Part shown: positions 1 to 8,771 of the stretch, piece by piece | Position numbering within the stretch: position 1 is the first letter of the stretch | Layout of the letters: each line of letters starts with the position of its first letter | Assembly: GCF_030123065.1 (NCBI RefSeq) | Contig: NZ_CP126093.1 | Span: forward strand, 4,966,001 to 5,030,000 | Origin: Neobacillus sp. DY30 | GTDB taxonomy: Bacteria > Bacillota > Bacilli > Bacillales > Cytobacillaceae | Length of the DNA stretch: 64,000 nt | Reading direction: 5' to 3' | The notes under the pieces: model-generated | The model's database searches: none | Seen by the model: the letters and a program-made list of their open reading frames with translations, nothing else | What the model was told of the DNA's origin: nothing | Position numbers and translations under genes: made by a program

Positions 1-332
1 AAGGCAACATCAAACGCCCAAGCATTAACAGCTCCAACGGCTTCCTGGAGTTTAATTCCAGCCGTCCATAGTGGATATTCCTTATGCTCTTCACCAATAT
101 AAATGATAACATCAATTTCCAAGGGGTTTATTCGTGCTCTTTCAATCGCCTGTTTGGCAGCTATAATCCCCATTTCACAGGTATGATCATTAGGGCCAGG
201 TACATGTTTCTTTTTAATCCCCATCTTCCCTTCGACAACATGTACCGGGATACCTGCCATCTCTGCTATCTCTTTACCTGTCACGTATTTATCTGGAAGG
301 TAAAGACCTGTACTAACAATTCCTATCTGCAA
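1..332 (-). CDS. KAS III / HMG-CoA synthase-like enzyme (partial, N-terminus)
   Basis: About 110 N-terminal residues are visible; the rest lies outside the window. The beginning (QIGIVSTGLYLPDKYVTG) and the later GIIAAKQAIERARINP stretch are typical of the thiolase-fold condensing enzymes related to FabH and HMG-CoA synthase. The active-site Cys would be beyond the edge, so catalytic competence cannot be judged. The start is taken as TTG at 332 because GGGGGTGAG lies just upstream at 336-345. It follows a 59-residue ORF and a branched-chain-type ABC importer with short gaps, so it is probably part of the same operon. That context suggests catabolism of an acyl compound rather than fatty-acid synthesis, but this is inference. 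Confidence 0.75.
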   Translation of the reverse strand, partial: MQIGIVSTGLYLPDKYVTGKEIAEMAGIPVHVVEGKMGIKKKHVPGPNDHTCEMGIIAAKQAIERARINPLEIDVIIYIGEEHKEYPLWTAGIKLQEAVGAVNAWAFDVA

Positions 333-348
333 ACCTCTCACCCCCTGA

Positions 349-528
349 CTAACAGTCTTCTATCATTGACTTCATAAAGGCGGTCGCATCTTCAATTGTC
401 TCAAATAAAGTTTCCCGTTCTTCCTGCACATGGGTCACTTTAATTCTCCATTGTTTTTTTCCTGTTTCTTTTTCAACAGCCGCTAGTTGAAAACGAACGA
501 CGAAGGATGCAATTTGCATTGATTCCAT
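349..528 (-). CDS. Small hypothetical protein, 59 residues
   Basis: ATG at 528 follows a strong AGGAGG site at 531-540 and the frame runs 59 codons to TAG at 349. The protein begins MESMQIASFVVRFQLAAV and is rich in Glu and Lys, with no signal peptide, no Cys cluster (a single C-terminal Cys) and no membrane segment. It lies 11 bases behind livM and 16 bases ahead of the KAS III-like gene, so co-transcription is very likely. I do not recognise the family. A helper or subunit of the condensing enzyme is possible but unsupported. Confidence 0.7.
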   Translation of the reverse strand: MESMQIASFVVRFQLAAVEKETGKKQWRIKVTHVQEERETLFETIEDATAFMKSMIEDC

Positions 529-539
529 TCAGCCTCCTC

Positions 540-1538
540 CTAACTCGCTAAATTTTCTTTTTTACCAGCCGTTTCCTGCTTTCTTCGTTTCCAGGTGAAT
601 TTCCTTAATGTTCCTACAATACCTAGTGGGAAGAATATGACAACTAGAATATATATAATGCCAAAGAAAATAATCCAGCGCTCAAATATCCAGTGCTCCT
701 TTGCCAGTTCTGTTAACCCATCATGAGCAAATTCAATTAAGCCTGCACCAATAATGGCGCCAACTAAGGTACCTACACCGCCAATAATGGTCATTAATAA
801 AGCATCTAAGGTAATATCCATCGTGAATACACTCGTATTTACGTATCGGAGGGACATCGCATAAAAGATTCCCGCGATTCCAGCTAATACACCAGAAACG
901 ACACTAGCTGCAATCTTATAATGTAATACTTGATACCCTAAAGACTCAGTTCGTTGCTCATTTTCTCGAATGGCCTGCAAAACTCTCCCAAGCGGGGAGT
1001 TAGTGAAGCGTTTTAAGATCATAAAAGCTGTTATCATTGAGACTAAACATATGATGTAAAAGTTAGTACGATCAATGAATACCTCCGGTACCCGAAAGGT
1101 AAATCCATCATTTCCAAACGTTAATGTCCGCCACTTTTCTGCTAAAACTAAGAATAATCCCGCTAGTGCCATTGTTAACATCGCGTAAAAATGACTTTTC
1201 AACCGAAGGGTCAGCAAGCCAACAATAAAGCTGACGATTGCTGTAATCAAAATTGTTGCCAATACTGCATAAGTAAAATGAATCATAGTAGGTTCAAAAC
1301 GCTTCATGAATATCCCAATCGAATAGGCCCCGATACCAAAAAACATTGCATGACCAAAGGAGACAATTCCAGTGAAGCCTAATAATAAATCATAGCTCAT
1401 CGCAAGAATGGCAAACACGAAAATTTGAGTTAAAAGGATTAACATGTTTCTAGACTCATAGACGAAAGGCAAGAGCAGCAGAAAAGCAGCAATGATGATA
1501 TAAATAGCATTCACTCTATTTGATACAATCCATTTCAT
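540..1538 (-). CDS. livM: Branched-chain amino acid-type ABC importer, permease LivM
   Basis: Integral membrane subunit of a HAAT-family ABC importer. The protein (332 residues) is almost entirely hydrophobic helices, with the cytoplasmic loop RAIRENEQRTESLGY that contacts the ATPases in LivM/BraE proteins. I place the start at ATG 1538, not at the in-frame ATG 1559, because AAAGGGGTGAG lies directly before 1538 and this start leaves a 4-base gap to the livH stop instead of an overlap. It works with LivH, LivG, LivF and LivK in the same operon. The substrate cannot be read from the sequence: this family also carries amides, urea and acyl compounds. Confidence 0.92.
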   Translation of the reverse strand: MKWIVSNRVNAIYIIIAAFLLLLPFVYESRNMLILLTQIFVFAILAMSYDLLLGFTGIVSFGHAMFFGIGAYSIGIFMKRFEPTMIHFTYAVLATILITAIVSFIVGLLTLRLKSHFYAMLTMALAGLFLVLAEKWRTLTFGNDGFTFRVPEVFIDRTNFYIICLVSMITAFMILKRFTNSPLGRVLQAIRENEQRTESLGYQVLHYKIAASVVSGVLAGIAGIFYAMSLRYVNTSVFTMDITLDALLMTIIGGVGTLVGAIIGAGLIEFAHDGLTELAKEHWIFERWIIFFGIIYILVVIFFPLGIVGTLRKFTWKRRKQETAGKKENLAS

Positions 1539-1542
1539 CCTC

Positions 1543-2403
1543 TCACCCCTTTCCGCCAAATAGTCCTTGTGGTTTTACAATCAAGACAACAGCCATTAAA
1601 AGCATATTTACTGCTAACGATAATTCCGGTACATAATATGCCATGAACGAACCAGACAGCCCAACTAAAATTGCTGCCATAACAGAACCCGTGAAATTAC
1701 CCATCCCGCCAATAACAACAACAATAAATGCTAAGATTGCAAATTCCATTCCCATTCCCGCGTGAATAACACCTGAGTACGGTCCGAATAAGACTCCTCC
1801 TAAAGCGGCCATTCCGGAGCCAATCATAAATACAAACATAAAAACCCTTTTGATATTTATACCCAATGCCTGGACCATTTCCTTATTCATAACCCCAGCC
1901 CGGACAACCAAGCCAATTTTTGTTTTTTTGAGCAAGAACTGTACTCCTGCAAATACAAGTAATCCTACGGCAATAATAAATACTCGGTATTTAATAATAA
2001 TCATATTGCCAATCTCCCAGCTGCCTTGTAAATAATCTGGTGGATTAGCGGTCAATTGGTTTGGTCCCCAAATAACTTTAAGCATTTCGGATAAAACTAG
2101 CATTAAGCCAAGGGTAATTAAAATTTGCTGAATATGGTTTCCATAAACGGGCTTGATAATCCACTTTTCAGTAATAATTCCGAGTATAAAACCAGTTAGT
2201 ATTGCACCAATAATACCGGTAACGAAGCTCCCTGTAGTGGTATAAATCCATATACCACTGTAAGCTCCCCAAGCAAACAATCCGCCATGAGCGAAGTTAA
2301 GTACATCCATCAACCCAAAGATAAGCGTCAAGCCTGCAGCTAATAGGAAGATCAGCATGCCTGTTGCCAATCCATTTAATGTTAAATTGAATATTAGCTC
2401 CAT
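1543..2403 (-). CDS. livH: Branched-chain amino acid-type ABC importer, permease LivH
   Basis: Second membrane subunit of the importer (286 residues). It opens with the family-typical LTLNGLATGMLIFLLAAGLTL segment pattern and has about eight hydrophobic helices; the GLMDVLNFAHGG stretch after the first helix is the LivH hallmark. ATG at 2403 is preceded by AAAGGAGG with a spacing of about nine bases. The gene lies between livF (18-base gap) and livM (4-base gap), so the operon order is K-G-F-H-M. Gene order and sequence make the assignment to the HAAT family secure, while the transported ligand stays open. Confidence 0.92.
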   Translation of the reverse strand: MELIFNLTLNGLATGMLIFLLAAGLTLIFGLMDVLNFAHGGLFAWGAYSGIWIYTTTGSFVTGIIGAILTGFILGIITEKWIIKPVYGNHIQQILITLGLMLVLSEMLKVIWGPNQLTANPPDYLQGSWEIGNMIIIKYRVFIIAVGLLVFAGVQFLLKKTKIGLVVRAGVMNKEMVQALGINIKRVFMFVFMIGSGMAALGGVLFGPYSGVIHAGMGMEFAILAFIVVVIGGMGNFTGSVMAAILVGLSGSFMAYYVPELSLAVNMLLMAVVLIVKPQGLFGGKG

Positions 2404-2421
2404 TCAAACTTTCCTCCTTTC

Positions 2422-3129
2422 CTAGGCAATACCTAAATACTTTCGTTTCATTTCCTCATCTTCTTTTAGCTGTTTCATTAAACCATTGCTTACCGTTCTT
2501 CCGTCATCAATAATGTAAAAACAGTCCCCGATAGTACTAGCCATATAAAAATTTTGCTCTACCAAGACAATGGTTGTTTGTTCCTTCATTTGCATAATAG
2601 ACTCCATTACCTTCTCAACAACAATAGGCGCTAATCCTTTACTAGGTTCGTCAATTAATAACAGTTCATTTTCATTCACATATGCCCTGGCGACCGAAAG
2701 CATTTGTTTTTGTCCACCGCTCAGTAACCCGCCAGGTTTCTTCCAAAACTTTTTTAAGTCAGGAAACAAATTTAAGATATAATCAAGCCGCTTACTTGTT
2801 TCCTCGTTGTCTATTTGAATCGCTACTTTCATATTCTCTTCGACTGTCAAGCCAGAGAAGATGCCTTGGTCTTCTGGAACATATCCAATACCTTTTTTAG
2901 CGATGGTATACGTAGGTAAAGACTGGATTTCTTCTCCTTTGTAGACAATACTTCCTTTTGAGGCTGGATTTAGGCCCATGATGGTCCGTAAGGTTGTTGT
3001 TTTCCCTGCGCCATTTCTTCCGAGCAGTACTGTCACCTCACCTTTTTTCACTTCGACCGATACACCCTGTAAAATATGATATTGTCCAATATGCGTCTCA
3101 ATATGATTAAGCTTCAGCAGGCTGCTCAT
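2422..3129 (-). CDS. livF: Branched-chain amino acid-type ABC importer, ATPase LivF
   Basis: Cytoplasmic ATPase of the importer, about 235 residues. Walker A is GRNGAGKTT at residues 37-45, the ABC signature is LLSGGQKQM near residue 135, and Walker B with its catalytic Glu is LLLIDEPSKGLAP. The shorter length and the PEDQGIF stretch match LivF rather than LivG. The start is ATG 3129 with GGAGGT seven bases upstream; GTG at 3132 is an alternative. The first codons overlap the end of livG by 23 bases, which indicates translational coupling. Confidence 0.93.
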   Translation of the reverse strand: MSSLLKLNHIETHIGQYHILQGVSVEVKKGEVTVLLGRNGAGKTTTLRTIMGLNPASKGSIVYKGEEIQSLPTYTIAKKGIGYVPEDQGIFSGLTVEENMKVAIQIDNEETSKRLDYILNLFPDLKKFWKKPGGLLSGGQKQMLSVARAYVNENELLLIDEPSKGLAPIVVEKVMESIMQMKEQTTIVLVEQNFYMASTIGDCFYIIDDGRTVSNGLMKQLKEDEEMKRKYLGIA

Positions 3130-3880
3130 CACTCATACCTCCTAAATAAGCAGATTGGACCGTTTCATTTTTCATAATTTCTTCAGGGGTTCCGTCCGCC
3201 AGCAGTCTGCCATTAAAGAGCACCATCACAGTGTCTGATAAGTCTAATATCATATCCATTTTGTGCTCAATTAAAATAATCGTTCGATTTCCTTGTTCCT
3301 TTATTCTTTTAATCACTTCTAATATGGCAGGAACATCTTCTAAAGACATACCTGCAGTGGGTTCATCTAGTAATAGCACCTCGGTTTCAAGCGCAAGGAG
3401 CATAGCCATTTCCAGCTTTCTTTTTTCACCATGGGCCAAATTGCTTGCCAATGAGTCCACTTTATCGTCTAACAGCACGAGCTTTAGCCATTCGAGCGCT
3501 TTTTGTTCAAATTCACGGTATTTCTTATAATGCCATAACATTTGATAGCGAACTCCGGCTTTTGACTGAACTGCCAGCCTTACATTTTCCAAGACGGTTA
3601 AATTCGGGAAAACATTTGTAATTTGAAATGAGCGTCCAATTCCTTCTCTCGTGCGCTTTGTCGAAGATAGTTTGGTGATATCCTTACCACGAAAATATAT
3701 TTTTCCATTCGTCGGGCTCAATTGACCGCTTAGTAGATTAAAGAATGTAGTTTTTCCCGCTCCATTTGGTCCAATGATGGATTTGAAATGTTTTTCGGGG
3801 ACAGAGATGCTGACGGAATCAACCGCTGTATGCCCTCCAAAAGTAATCGATAAATTGTCTGTTTCAATTAAGGTTGTCAC
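3107..3880 (-). CDS. livG: Branched-chain amino acid-type ABC importer, ATPase LivG
   Basis: First ATPase of the importer. With GTG at 3880 as start the product has 257 residues, the normal LivG length; the open frame extends 18 codons further upstream, but that extension is not family-like and lacks a ribosome site. Walker A is GPNGAGKT at residues 37-44, the signature is LAHGEKRKLEMAM (the degenerate LivG form), and Walker B is LLLDEPTAGM. The GGTGGTG site before the GTG is weak, which fits coupling to livK transcription. It overlaps livF at its 3' end. Confidence 0.92.
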   Translation of the reverse strand: MTTLIETDNLSITFGGHTAVDSVSISVPEKHFKSIIGPNGAGKTTFFNLLSGQLSPTNGKIYFRGKDITKLSSTKRTREGIGRSFQITNVFPNLTVLENVRLAVQSKAGVRYQMLWHYKKYREFEQKALEWLKLVLLDDKVDSLASNLAHGEKRKLEMAMLLALETEVLLLDEPTAGMSLEDVPAILEVIKRIKEQGNRTIILIEHKMDMILDLSDTVMVLFNGRLLADGTPEEIMKNETVQSAYLGGMSDEQPAEA

Positions 3881-3970
3881 GCTTTCACCACCAATCAAGT
3901 AGATAGAAATAGGAAGAGGGTGACCAAATAACAACAGGTCGAACCCTCATATTTTTAAAATAGCACCTTT

Positions 3971-5203
3971 TTAGTTACGGACTGGAGGTGCGGTTTCTTC
4001 TGGGGTTAATTCTCGCATTAAAACAGGGACTGGGTATGGTATGCCGTCCTTCTTTTCTAGTTTAATGGCATATAGGGCTTGAAGCGCCTGATGATCCTCT
4101 GCTCGATAGGTCATTTTTCCTTTTGGAGTTTCGAAGCTCATGCCTTCCATTGTTTCAATTAATTTATCGGCGTCGGCGTCGCCCTCGGTTTTCTTCAATG
4201 CTTCAACAATTGAAATCGCTGCACTCATACCACCTGGTGTGAATAAATCAGGTACTTCCCCGTTGAATCGCTTCTTATGTTCAGCGACAAGCCAATTATT
4301 AATTTCATTCTTTGGAAGATCATGATAATAAACAGTAAAGCCTTCCATGCCCACAAGCGGTTCCATCGTAGCCAAAGCTGCGATATCCGGAGCTCCAGTA
4401 GAAATTTTGATTCCTTTATCTTGTACCTTCATATCAGAAATCTGCTTCCAAGGAGAGTTTGCACCGGCCCAAACAACAAATAAATAATCTGGTTTTGCAT
4501 CAATGATTTTCTGAATGTTAGAAGTAAAATCAGTTGCAGCTGGATCTGCATACTCTTCTAATACAATATCTGCACCAAGTTTTTCCGCTGCTTCTTTAAA
4601 GGCTGCTACTCCATCTCGTCCGAAAGAATAATCTGGAGCAAGGGTTGCAATTTTTACACCATCATCAGCAATCGCGGCTGCACCAGCAACGGCGTCCTGT
4701 GAGGAATTTCGAGCTGAACGGAAAATGTACTTATTAAATTCTGATCCTGTAATACTATCTGCTGCAGCAGGTTCAACAATCATAATCTTTTGATATTCTT
4801 CAGCAAGCGGCAGGACTGCTAATGTATCCGCAGAGCTGGATGATCCTACTAAAAAGTCCACCTCATCCTCTTCTAAAAGCTTGGTTGCTTTTTGGACAGC
4901 TACTTCTGGTTTCGTTTCCGTATCCTCAACCACAAACTCAATTTTTCTTCCTGCAACCTCCATGGTTCCTTCCGTTGCATATTCAAGACCTAACTCAAAT
5001 CCCCTTAATGTTTGTTTGCCATAAGACTCTAGCGCACCCGTTGTGGATGCAAGAACACCAATTTTAATTGGGTCCTTATTTTCAGCCTCTCCACCGTTCC
5101 CCTTTGTATCTCCCTCGGTTTTGTCAGAGCTGCATGCTGCAGTAAATATCATGATGAAAATAAGAAATCCTAATAAAACCCCTTTTCCGCGAAATGCTTT
5201 CAC
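3971..5203 (-). CDS. livK: Branched-chain amino acid-type ABC importer, substrate-binding lipoprotein
   Basis: Periplasmic-binding-protein type I lipoprotein, 410 residues. The N-terminus is a lipoprotein signal: basic MKAFRGKG, a hydrophobic stretch, then the lipobox TAAC with Cys24 as lipid anchor, so the protein should sit on the outer face of the membrane. The mature part begins with IKIGVLASTTGALESYGKQT, the pattern of LivJ/LivK/AmiC-type receptors. GTG at 5203 has AAGGGGG upstream. It heads the livKGFHM operon. The binding specificity cannot be assigned; amide- and urea-binding receptors have the same fold. Confidence 0.9.
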   Translation of the reverse strand: MKAFRGKGVLLGFLIFIMIFTAACSSDKTEGDTKGNGGEAENKDPIKIGVLASTTGALESYGKQTLRGFELGLEYATEGTMEVAGRKIEFVVEDTETKPEVAVQKATKLLEEDEVDFLVGSSSSADTLAVLPLAEEYQKIMIVEPAAADSITGSEFNKYIFRSARNSSQDAVAGAAAIADDGVKIATLAPDYSFGRDGVAAFKEAAEKLGADIVLEEYADPAATDFTSNIQKIIDAKPDYLFVVWAGANSPWKQISDMKVQDKGIKISTGAPDIAALATMEPLVGMEGFTVYYHDLPKNEINNWLVAEHKKRFNGEVPDLFTPGGMSAAISIVEALKKTEGDADADKLIETMEGMSFETPKGKMTYRAEDHQALQALYAIKLEKKDGIPYPVPVLMRELTPEETAPPVRN

Positions 5204-5284
5204 TTCTTTTCCCCCTTAATCCTTAAAATCAAAACATGCAAAGCTTTGAGTTAATAATAGAAAAGTAGAGTTACAGAGAAGTTA

Positions 5285-5412
5285 CAAGGAAAAGCGGAAG
5301 CGCCACGTTCAGCCCCGACAAGCGCTGGAGGGCCTGCAGATGAAGTCACGCTTTTCGACTTCATCTGCAGGACCGAAGCGACCTCGAGGGGCTAGGCGCT
5401 GGAGCTAGACAT
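5285..5412. repeat. Nested palindromic intergenic repeat (cruciform type)
   Basis: A GC-richer element between livK and the large regulator. Its core is a perfect 15-bp inverted repeat (CCTGCAGATGAAGTC at 5333-5347, complement at 5357-5371, 9-base loop). Around it lie outer arms AGCGCC (5299-5304) and AGCCCC (5311-5316) facing GGGGCT (5388-5393) and GGCGCT (5395-5400). The layout resembles the mobile palindromic repeats scattered between genes in Bacillus genomes. No coding potential. Confidence 0.75.
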
Positions 5413-5416
5413 AGAA

Positions 5417-5446
5417 ACAAAAAAACAGCCCCTCATTAAGGCTGTT
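5417..5446 (-). terminator. Intrinsic terminator of the SARP/MalT-like regulator
   Basis: Stem ACAGCC/GGCTGT (5440-5445 and 5425-5430) followed on the minus strand by a run of seven T. The stem begins inside the last codons of the regulator gene, whose stop is at 5436. Confidence 0.7.
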
Positions 5447-8400
5447 CGATTTGATTTAAATACTTTTCTGATTCGAGTATCATGTCGTACATTTGTTGCG
5501 TTGGTTCTAGAGGCGATACTCCCAACTCTTTTTCTAATACCACTTTGCATTTTTGAAACCATTTCATAGCCCGTGGACGGTTGTTCTTTCGGTAATAACA
5601 ATACATTAATAACCGATAGGCCTCTTCCCAAGTACGGTCGCGCTTAAGAATTCTTTCACACCAATAAATGGCCAGATCATATTTCTCTTGACGGACCATA
5701 ATTTGAGCTATTTTTTCAGCGGCTCGTAAGAAATAAACCAGCATACTCTCTCGTTTACCTATACACCAATCATCATATCTTCGTTCAGGAAGATATTCCC
5801 CAAGATATAGTTTTAAGCCTTTTTCCAAAAGAGCAATCACCTTATCTTGGGAGGTTTCACTAAGCCCACTTTGAATCAATAATTGAAATTGAGCTGTATC
5901 TAATTCAATTTTGGCATGAGGATTTAGTCCATAAAACATTCCTTCTCTAATAATAAAAAAGGGAGCTGCCCTAGCCTTCCTTTTTGGTTCCAGAACATGG
6001 AGAAGACTATTTAATGCAACTTTAAAATCACGGTCTGCATTTTTTGTATCTTGATTTGGCCAAAGCGTTTGAAGTATCTCTTCCTTCGAAATAAGTTCGT
6101 TGACGGTTATAAAGAGTTGAAACAATTCCTTCCCTTTTTCACGCTGCCAATCTTTTTCAGCTACTTCCTTTTCCCCAAGCCAAACTTTGAACTGTCCTAG
6201 CGTTTGAACTCTGATAGAATAACCAGGATGTGAATCCAATCCCGTAATACCCATATCCTGAAGAATTTTTATAGAGTAAGACCTTTGAATATTCCCTTTT
6301 GCACACTCTATTAGCAGCGGGACAATCATCTGTAAATCCCTTGGACCAAATACCGATACTCTGTGGAAAAAGAACTCAAATTCATAGGTTTGAATCATGT
6401 ATAAAAACTTATCGATTGTATGTCTAAACCCCTCTTCTTCCTTTTCTAAAAAGTAAGTATAGGCGAGCCAGAAACAGGATAACATTTGTCCGAAGGAATC
6501 CTCACATTGATCAAATAATGCTCTTGTTTTTTGTAAGTAATCGATACCATTATTTACTCTTTCGTTATATATACAAGTAATCCCCATACATAAGCTAATA
6601 AGAGCAGAAAGCCATATATCTTGTACCTTTTCTGTCTCCAACAATGCTTTTTTTCCAGCTTCTATGGCACGCTCGTATTCACCCCTTGTTCCATACAGAA
6701 TGCAAAGCCCCATTAATGGTTCGGCCTTTCCCCTTTCTACATTAAGCGTATCCATAATTTCTAAAGCGGTATTGTAGCACTGTTCTGCTAAATCAGAATC
6801 ATATTTATTAAGAATTTGAACTGCATGCCCCATCCGAATCCAGCCGCATGCTTCCACAAAAGGGGCCTTTAAACTAATACCTTGTTGTATGCCTGCCTGT
6901 GCTAAGTCCTTGGCATTCAAACCTTCACCCGTAAAGGCTTCGATTAAGGACAATAATAAATCGGTTTCTCTATGTGAATTCGGAAGTGCATTACCATTTT
7001 TAACCGATAATTCTTCTCTTTGGCTGTAAAGTACCTTTTTTGCTTGCTCAAAACGACCGGTTCTTAAATACAATCTTGCTTCAATGTTTCCATCTAATAT
7101 AGACGGGCTGGATTCTTTTGCCCTTTGCAGCCATTTTTCAGCATTGGTTGATTTTCCAGCATTCAAAAGATTTTCAGCGAGCAAATAATATAGCTTCGCC
7201 TTTTCTGCTTCGGGGCTAATACTTTTATCTCTTGCTTCAATGGCTTCATATAATAATCTTTCGGCTTGATGAGGCTGGATAGTATCTAAATAAATCTTCG
7301 CTTTTCCTTCTAATGCCTTGCTCATCCCAAGATAATCATTTCTTTTGGCGGCCTCTAAATAGGTTTTATCATAGCATTTCTCTGCCTCCTGATATTGGGA
7401 GCGATACCTTAGAACCTCTGCTTTTAAAAACCAGAGAAGATAATAAATGTCTAACTCATTTTCGGGAATTAACATTAAATGATCAGACAAGCTTTTTAGC
7501 TTGCCGCCCTCAAGCATATTAACACCATTGTCCTGTAAAATGGAGGCGATTGCTTTATCATGACTGATCTTTTTATAGTGATAGAGAGCTTCTTCCCATA
7601 GCGATCTTTTTTCATAGAATCTGGCACATTTCTCATGCAGTGCTGAATAAGCAACGGGGTTGTTTTTTCGGAAAGCGTTTTCTAAAAACTCTTTAAAGAG
7701 TGCATGATAACGATAATGCTTTAATCCAATCTTTTGGATGAATAAATTTCTTTCCTTTAATTGCTCGAGCATGTTAGAGGCACCATGTATTCCAATTACT
7801 TCATCGCAAAGCTCTTCTTCCATTACATCTAAGATGGAAGTTTGCTCCAAAAATTGCTGAATGATTGGCGGTTGTTTTGAAAAGACTTCCATTACTAAGT
7901 AGTCGAATAAATCCTGAAGAGAATAGGTAGAATGTTCTAAGAGTGCGGAGAGATCTCCAGTAAGTGGAATCTGCTGTGCAATCATACACAATGCAATAAT
8001 CCAGCCTTCTGTTAATTGATAGATACTTTGTAAATAATCAGGCTCTATTTCCAGCCCATAAAGGTCCAATAATAATAATTCCATTTCTTCTATTGTAAGT
8101 ACTAAATCATCTCGTGTAATTTCTAATAACTGTCCGTTTACCCGCATTTTCGTTAAGTGCTTCCAGCTAGGCCTGCTGCGGCTTGAAATAACTAAATGTA
8201 AATTAGCAGGGATATGCTGCAGTAATTTTTCAATCCAACTGTTAATGGTATAGGAGTGCTCAATTTGATGATAGTCATCCAAAATTAATGTAATATCGGA
8301 ATCAACTTCAAGAAGTTCATTAATAAATAAGGTGCATAAATAACTCAAATCTTCTTCCCGTATATACCGGTCTAATGTTTCGATATACTTCGTCATTTCC

Positions 8401-8684
8401 CGGCCAAATTCAGGAACCACTCCTCTAATTGAATGAATGATATAGGAAAGGAATGGAAGGATGTCGTCATCCATTGATGAAATGGAGTACCAGCAGCCCG
8501 GGATTCTTTCATCCCTCATAAATAAAGCCAATGCCGTACTTTTACCAAAACCAGCACCCGAATGAATGATTGTTAGCGAGTACTCAGGTATTTTCTTCAT
8601 TTTCCTAGTAAGTTTCGCCCGTCTAATAAATTCGTCTTTAATAACAGGGATTCTCAGTTTTGTTTGAATAATAGGCAGCTTCAT
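5436..8684 (-). CDS. Large MalT/SARP-type transcriptional activator with ATPase and TPR domains
   Basis: The 1082-residue product has three parts. Residues 1-330 form a STAND/MalT-like NTPase with Walker A HSGAGFGKST (41-50) and Walker B LILDDYH. Residues of about 350-800 are helical repeats of TPR type (for example EEALYHYKK, AERLLYEAIEA). From about residue 823 comes a winged helix of the SARP/OmpR kind (VQTLGQFKVWLGEKEV) followed by a bacterial transcriptional activator domain to the end. Such proteins bind a small ligand, use ATP to oligomerise and activate a nearby operon. ATG 8684 has AAAGGAGG upstream. It lies between the liv-type importer and an SDR gene, all in one direction, so it may activate them. 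The effector is unknown. Confidence 0.88.
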   Translation of the reverse strand: MKLPIIQTKLRIPVIKDEFIRRAKLTRKMKKIPEYSLTIIHSGAGFGKSTALALFMRDERIPGCWYSISSMDDDILPFLSYIIHSIRGVVPEFGREMTKYIETLDRYIREEDLSYLCTLFINELLEVDSDITLILDDYHQIEHSYTINSWIEKLLQHIPANLHLVISSRSRPSWKHLTKMRVNGQLLEITRDDLVLTIEEMELLLLDLYGLEIEPDYLQSIYQLTEGWIIALCMIAQQIPLTGDLSALLEHSTYSLQDLFDYLVMEVFSKQPPIIQQFLEQTSILDVMEEELCDEVIGIHGASNMLEQLKERNLFIQKIGLKHYRYHALFKEFLENAFRKNNPVAYSALHEKCARFYEKRSLWEEALYHYKKISHDKAIASILQDNGVNMLEGGKLKSLSDHLMLIPENELDIYYLLWFLKAEVLRYRSQYQEAEKCYDKTYLEAAKRNDYLGMSKALEGKAKIYLDTIQPHQAERLLYEAIEARDKSISPEAEKAKLYYLLAENLLNAGKSTNAEKWLQRAKESSPSILDGNIEARLYLRTGRFEQAKKVLYSQREELSVKNGNALPNSHRETDLLLSLIEAFTGEGLNAKDLAQAGIQQGISLKAPFVEACGWIRMGHAVQILNKYDSDLAEQCYNTALEIMDTLNVERGKAEPLMGLCILYGTRGEYERAIEAGKKALLETEKVQDIWLSALISLCMGITCIYNERVNNGIDYLQKTRALFDQCEDSFGQMLSCFWLAYTYFLEKEEEGFRHTIDKFLYMIQTYEFEFFFHRVSVFGPRDLQMIVPLLIECAKGNIQRSYSIKILQDMGITGLDSHPGYSIRVQTLGQFKVWLGEKEVAEKDWQREKGKELFQLFITVNELISKEEILQTLWPNQDTKNADRDFKVALNSLLHVLEPKRKARAAPFFIIREGMFYGLNPHAKIELDTAQFQLLIQSGLSETSQDKVIALLEKGLKLYLGEYLPERRYDDWCIGKRESMLVYFLRAAEKIAQIMVRQEKYDLAIYWCERILKRDRTWEEAYRLLMYCYYRKNNRPRAMKWFQKCKVVLEKELGVSPLEPTQQMYDMILESEKYLNQIEQP

Positions 8685-8771
8685 TTATTTATCCTCCTTT
8701 CAATTTTTCCAATTTTTACACTATTCTATCATATAATAACCTCCAGTGGCAGAACTAGGCTTTTCAATATT

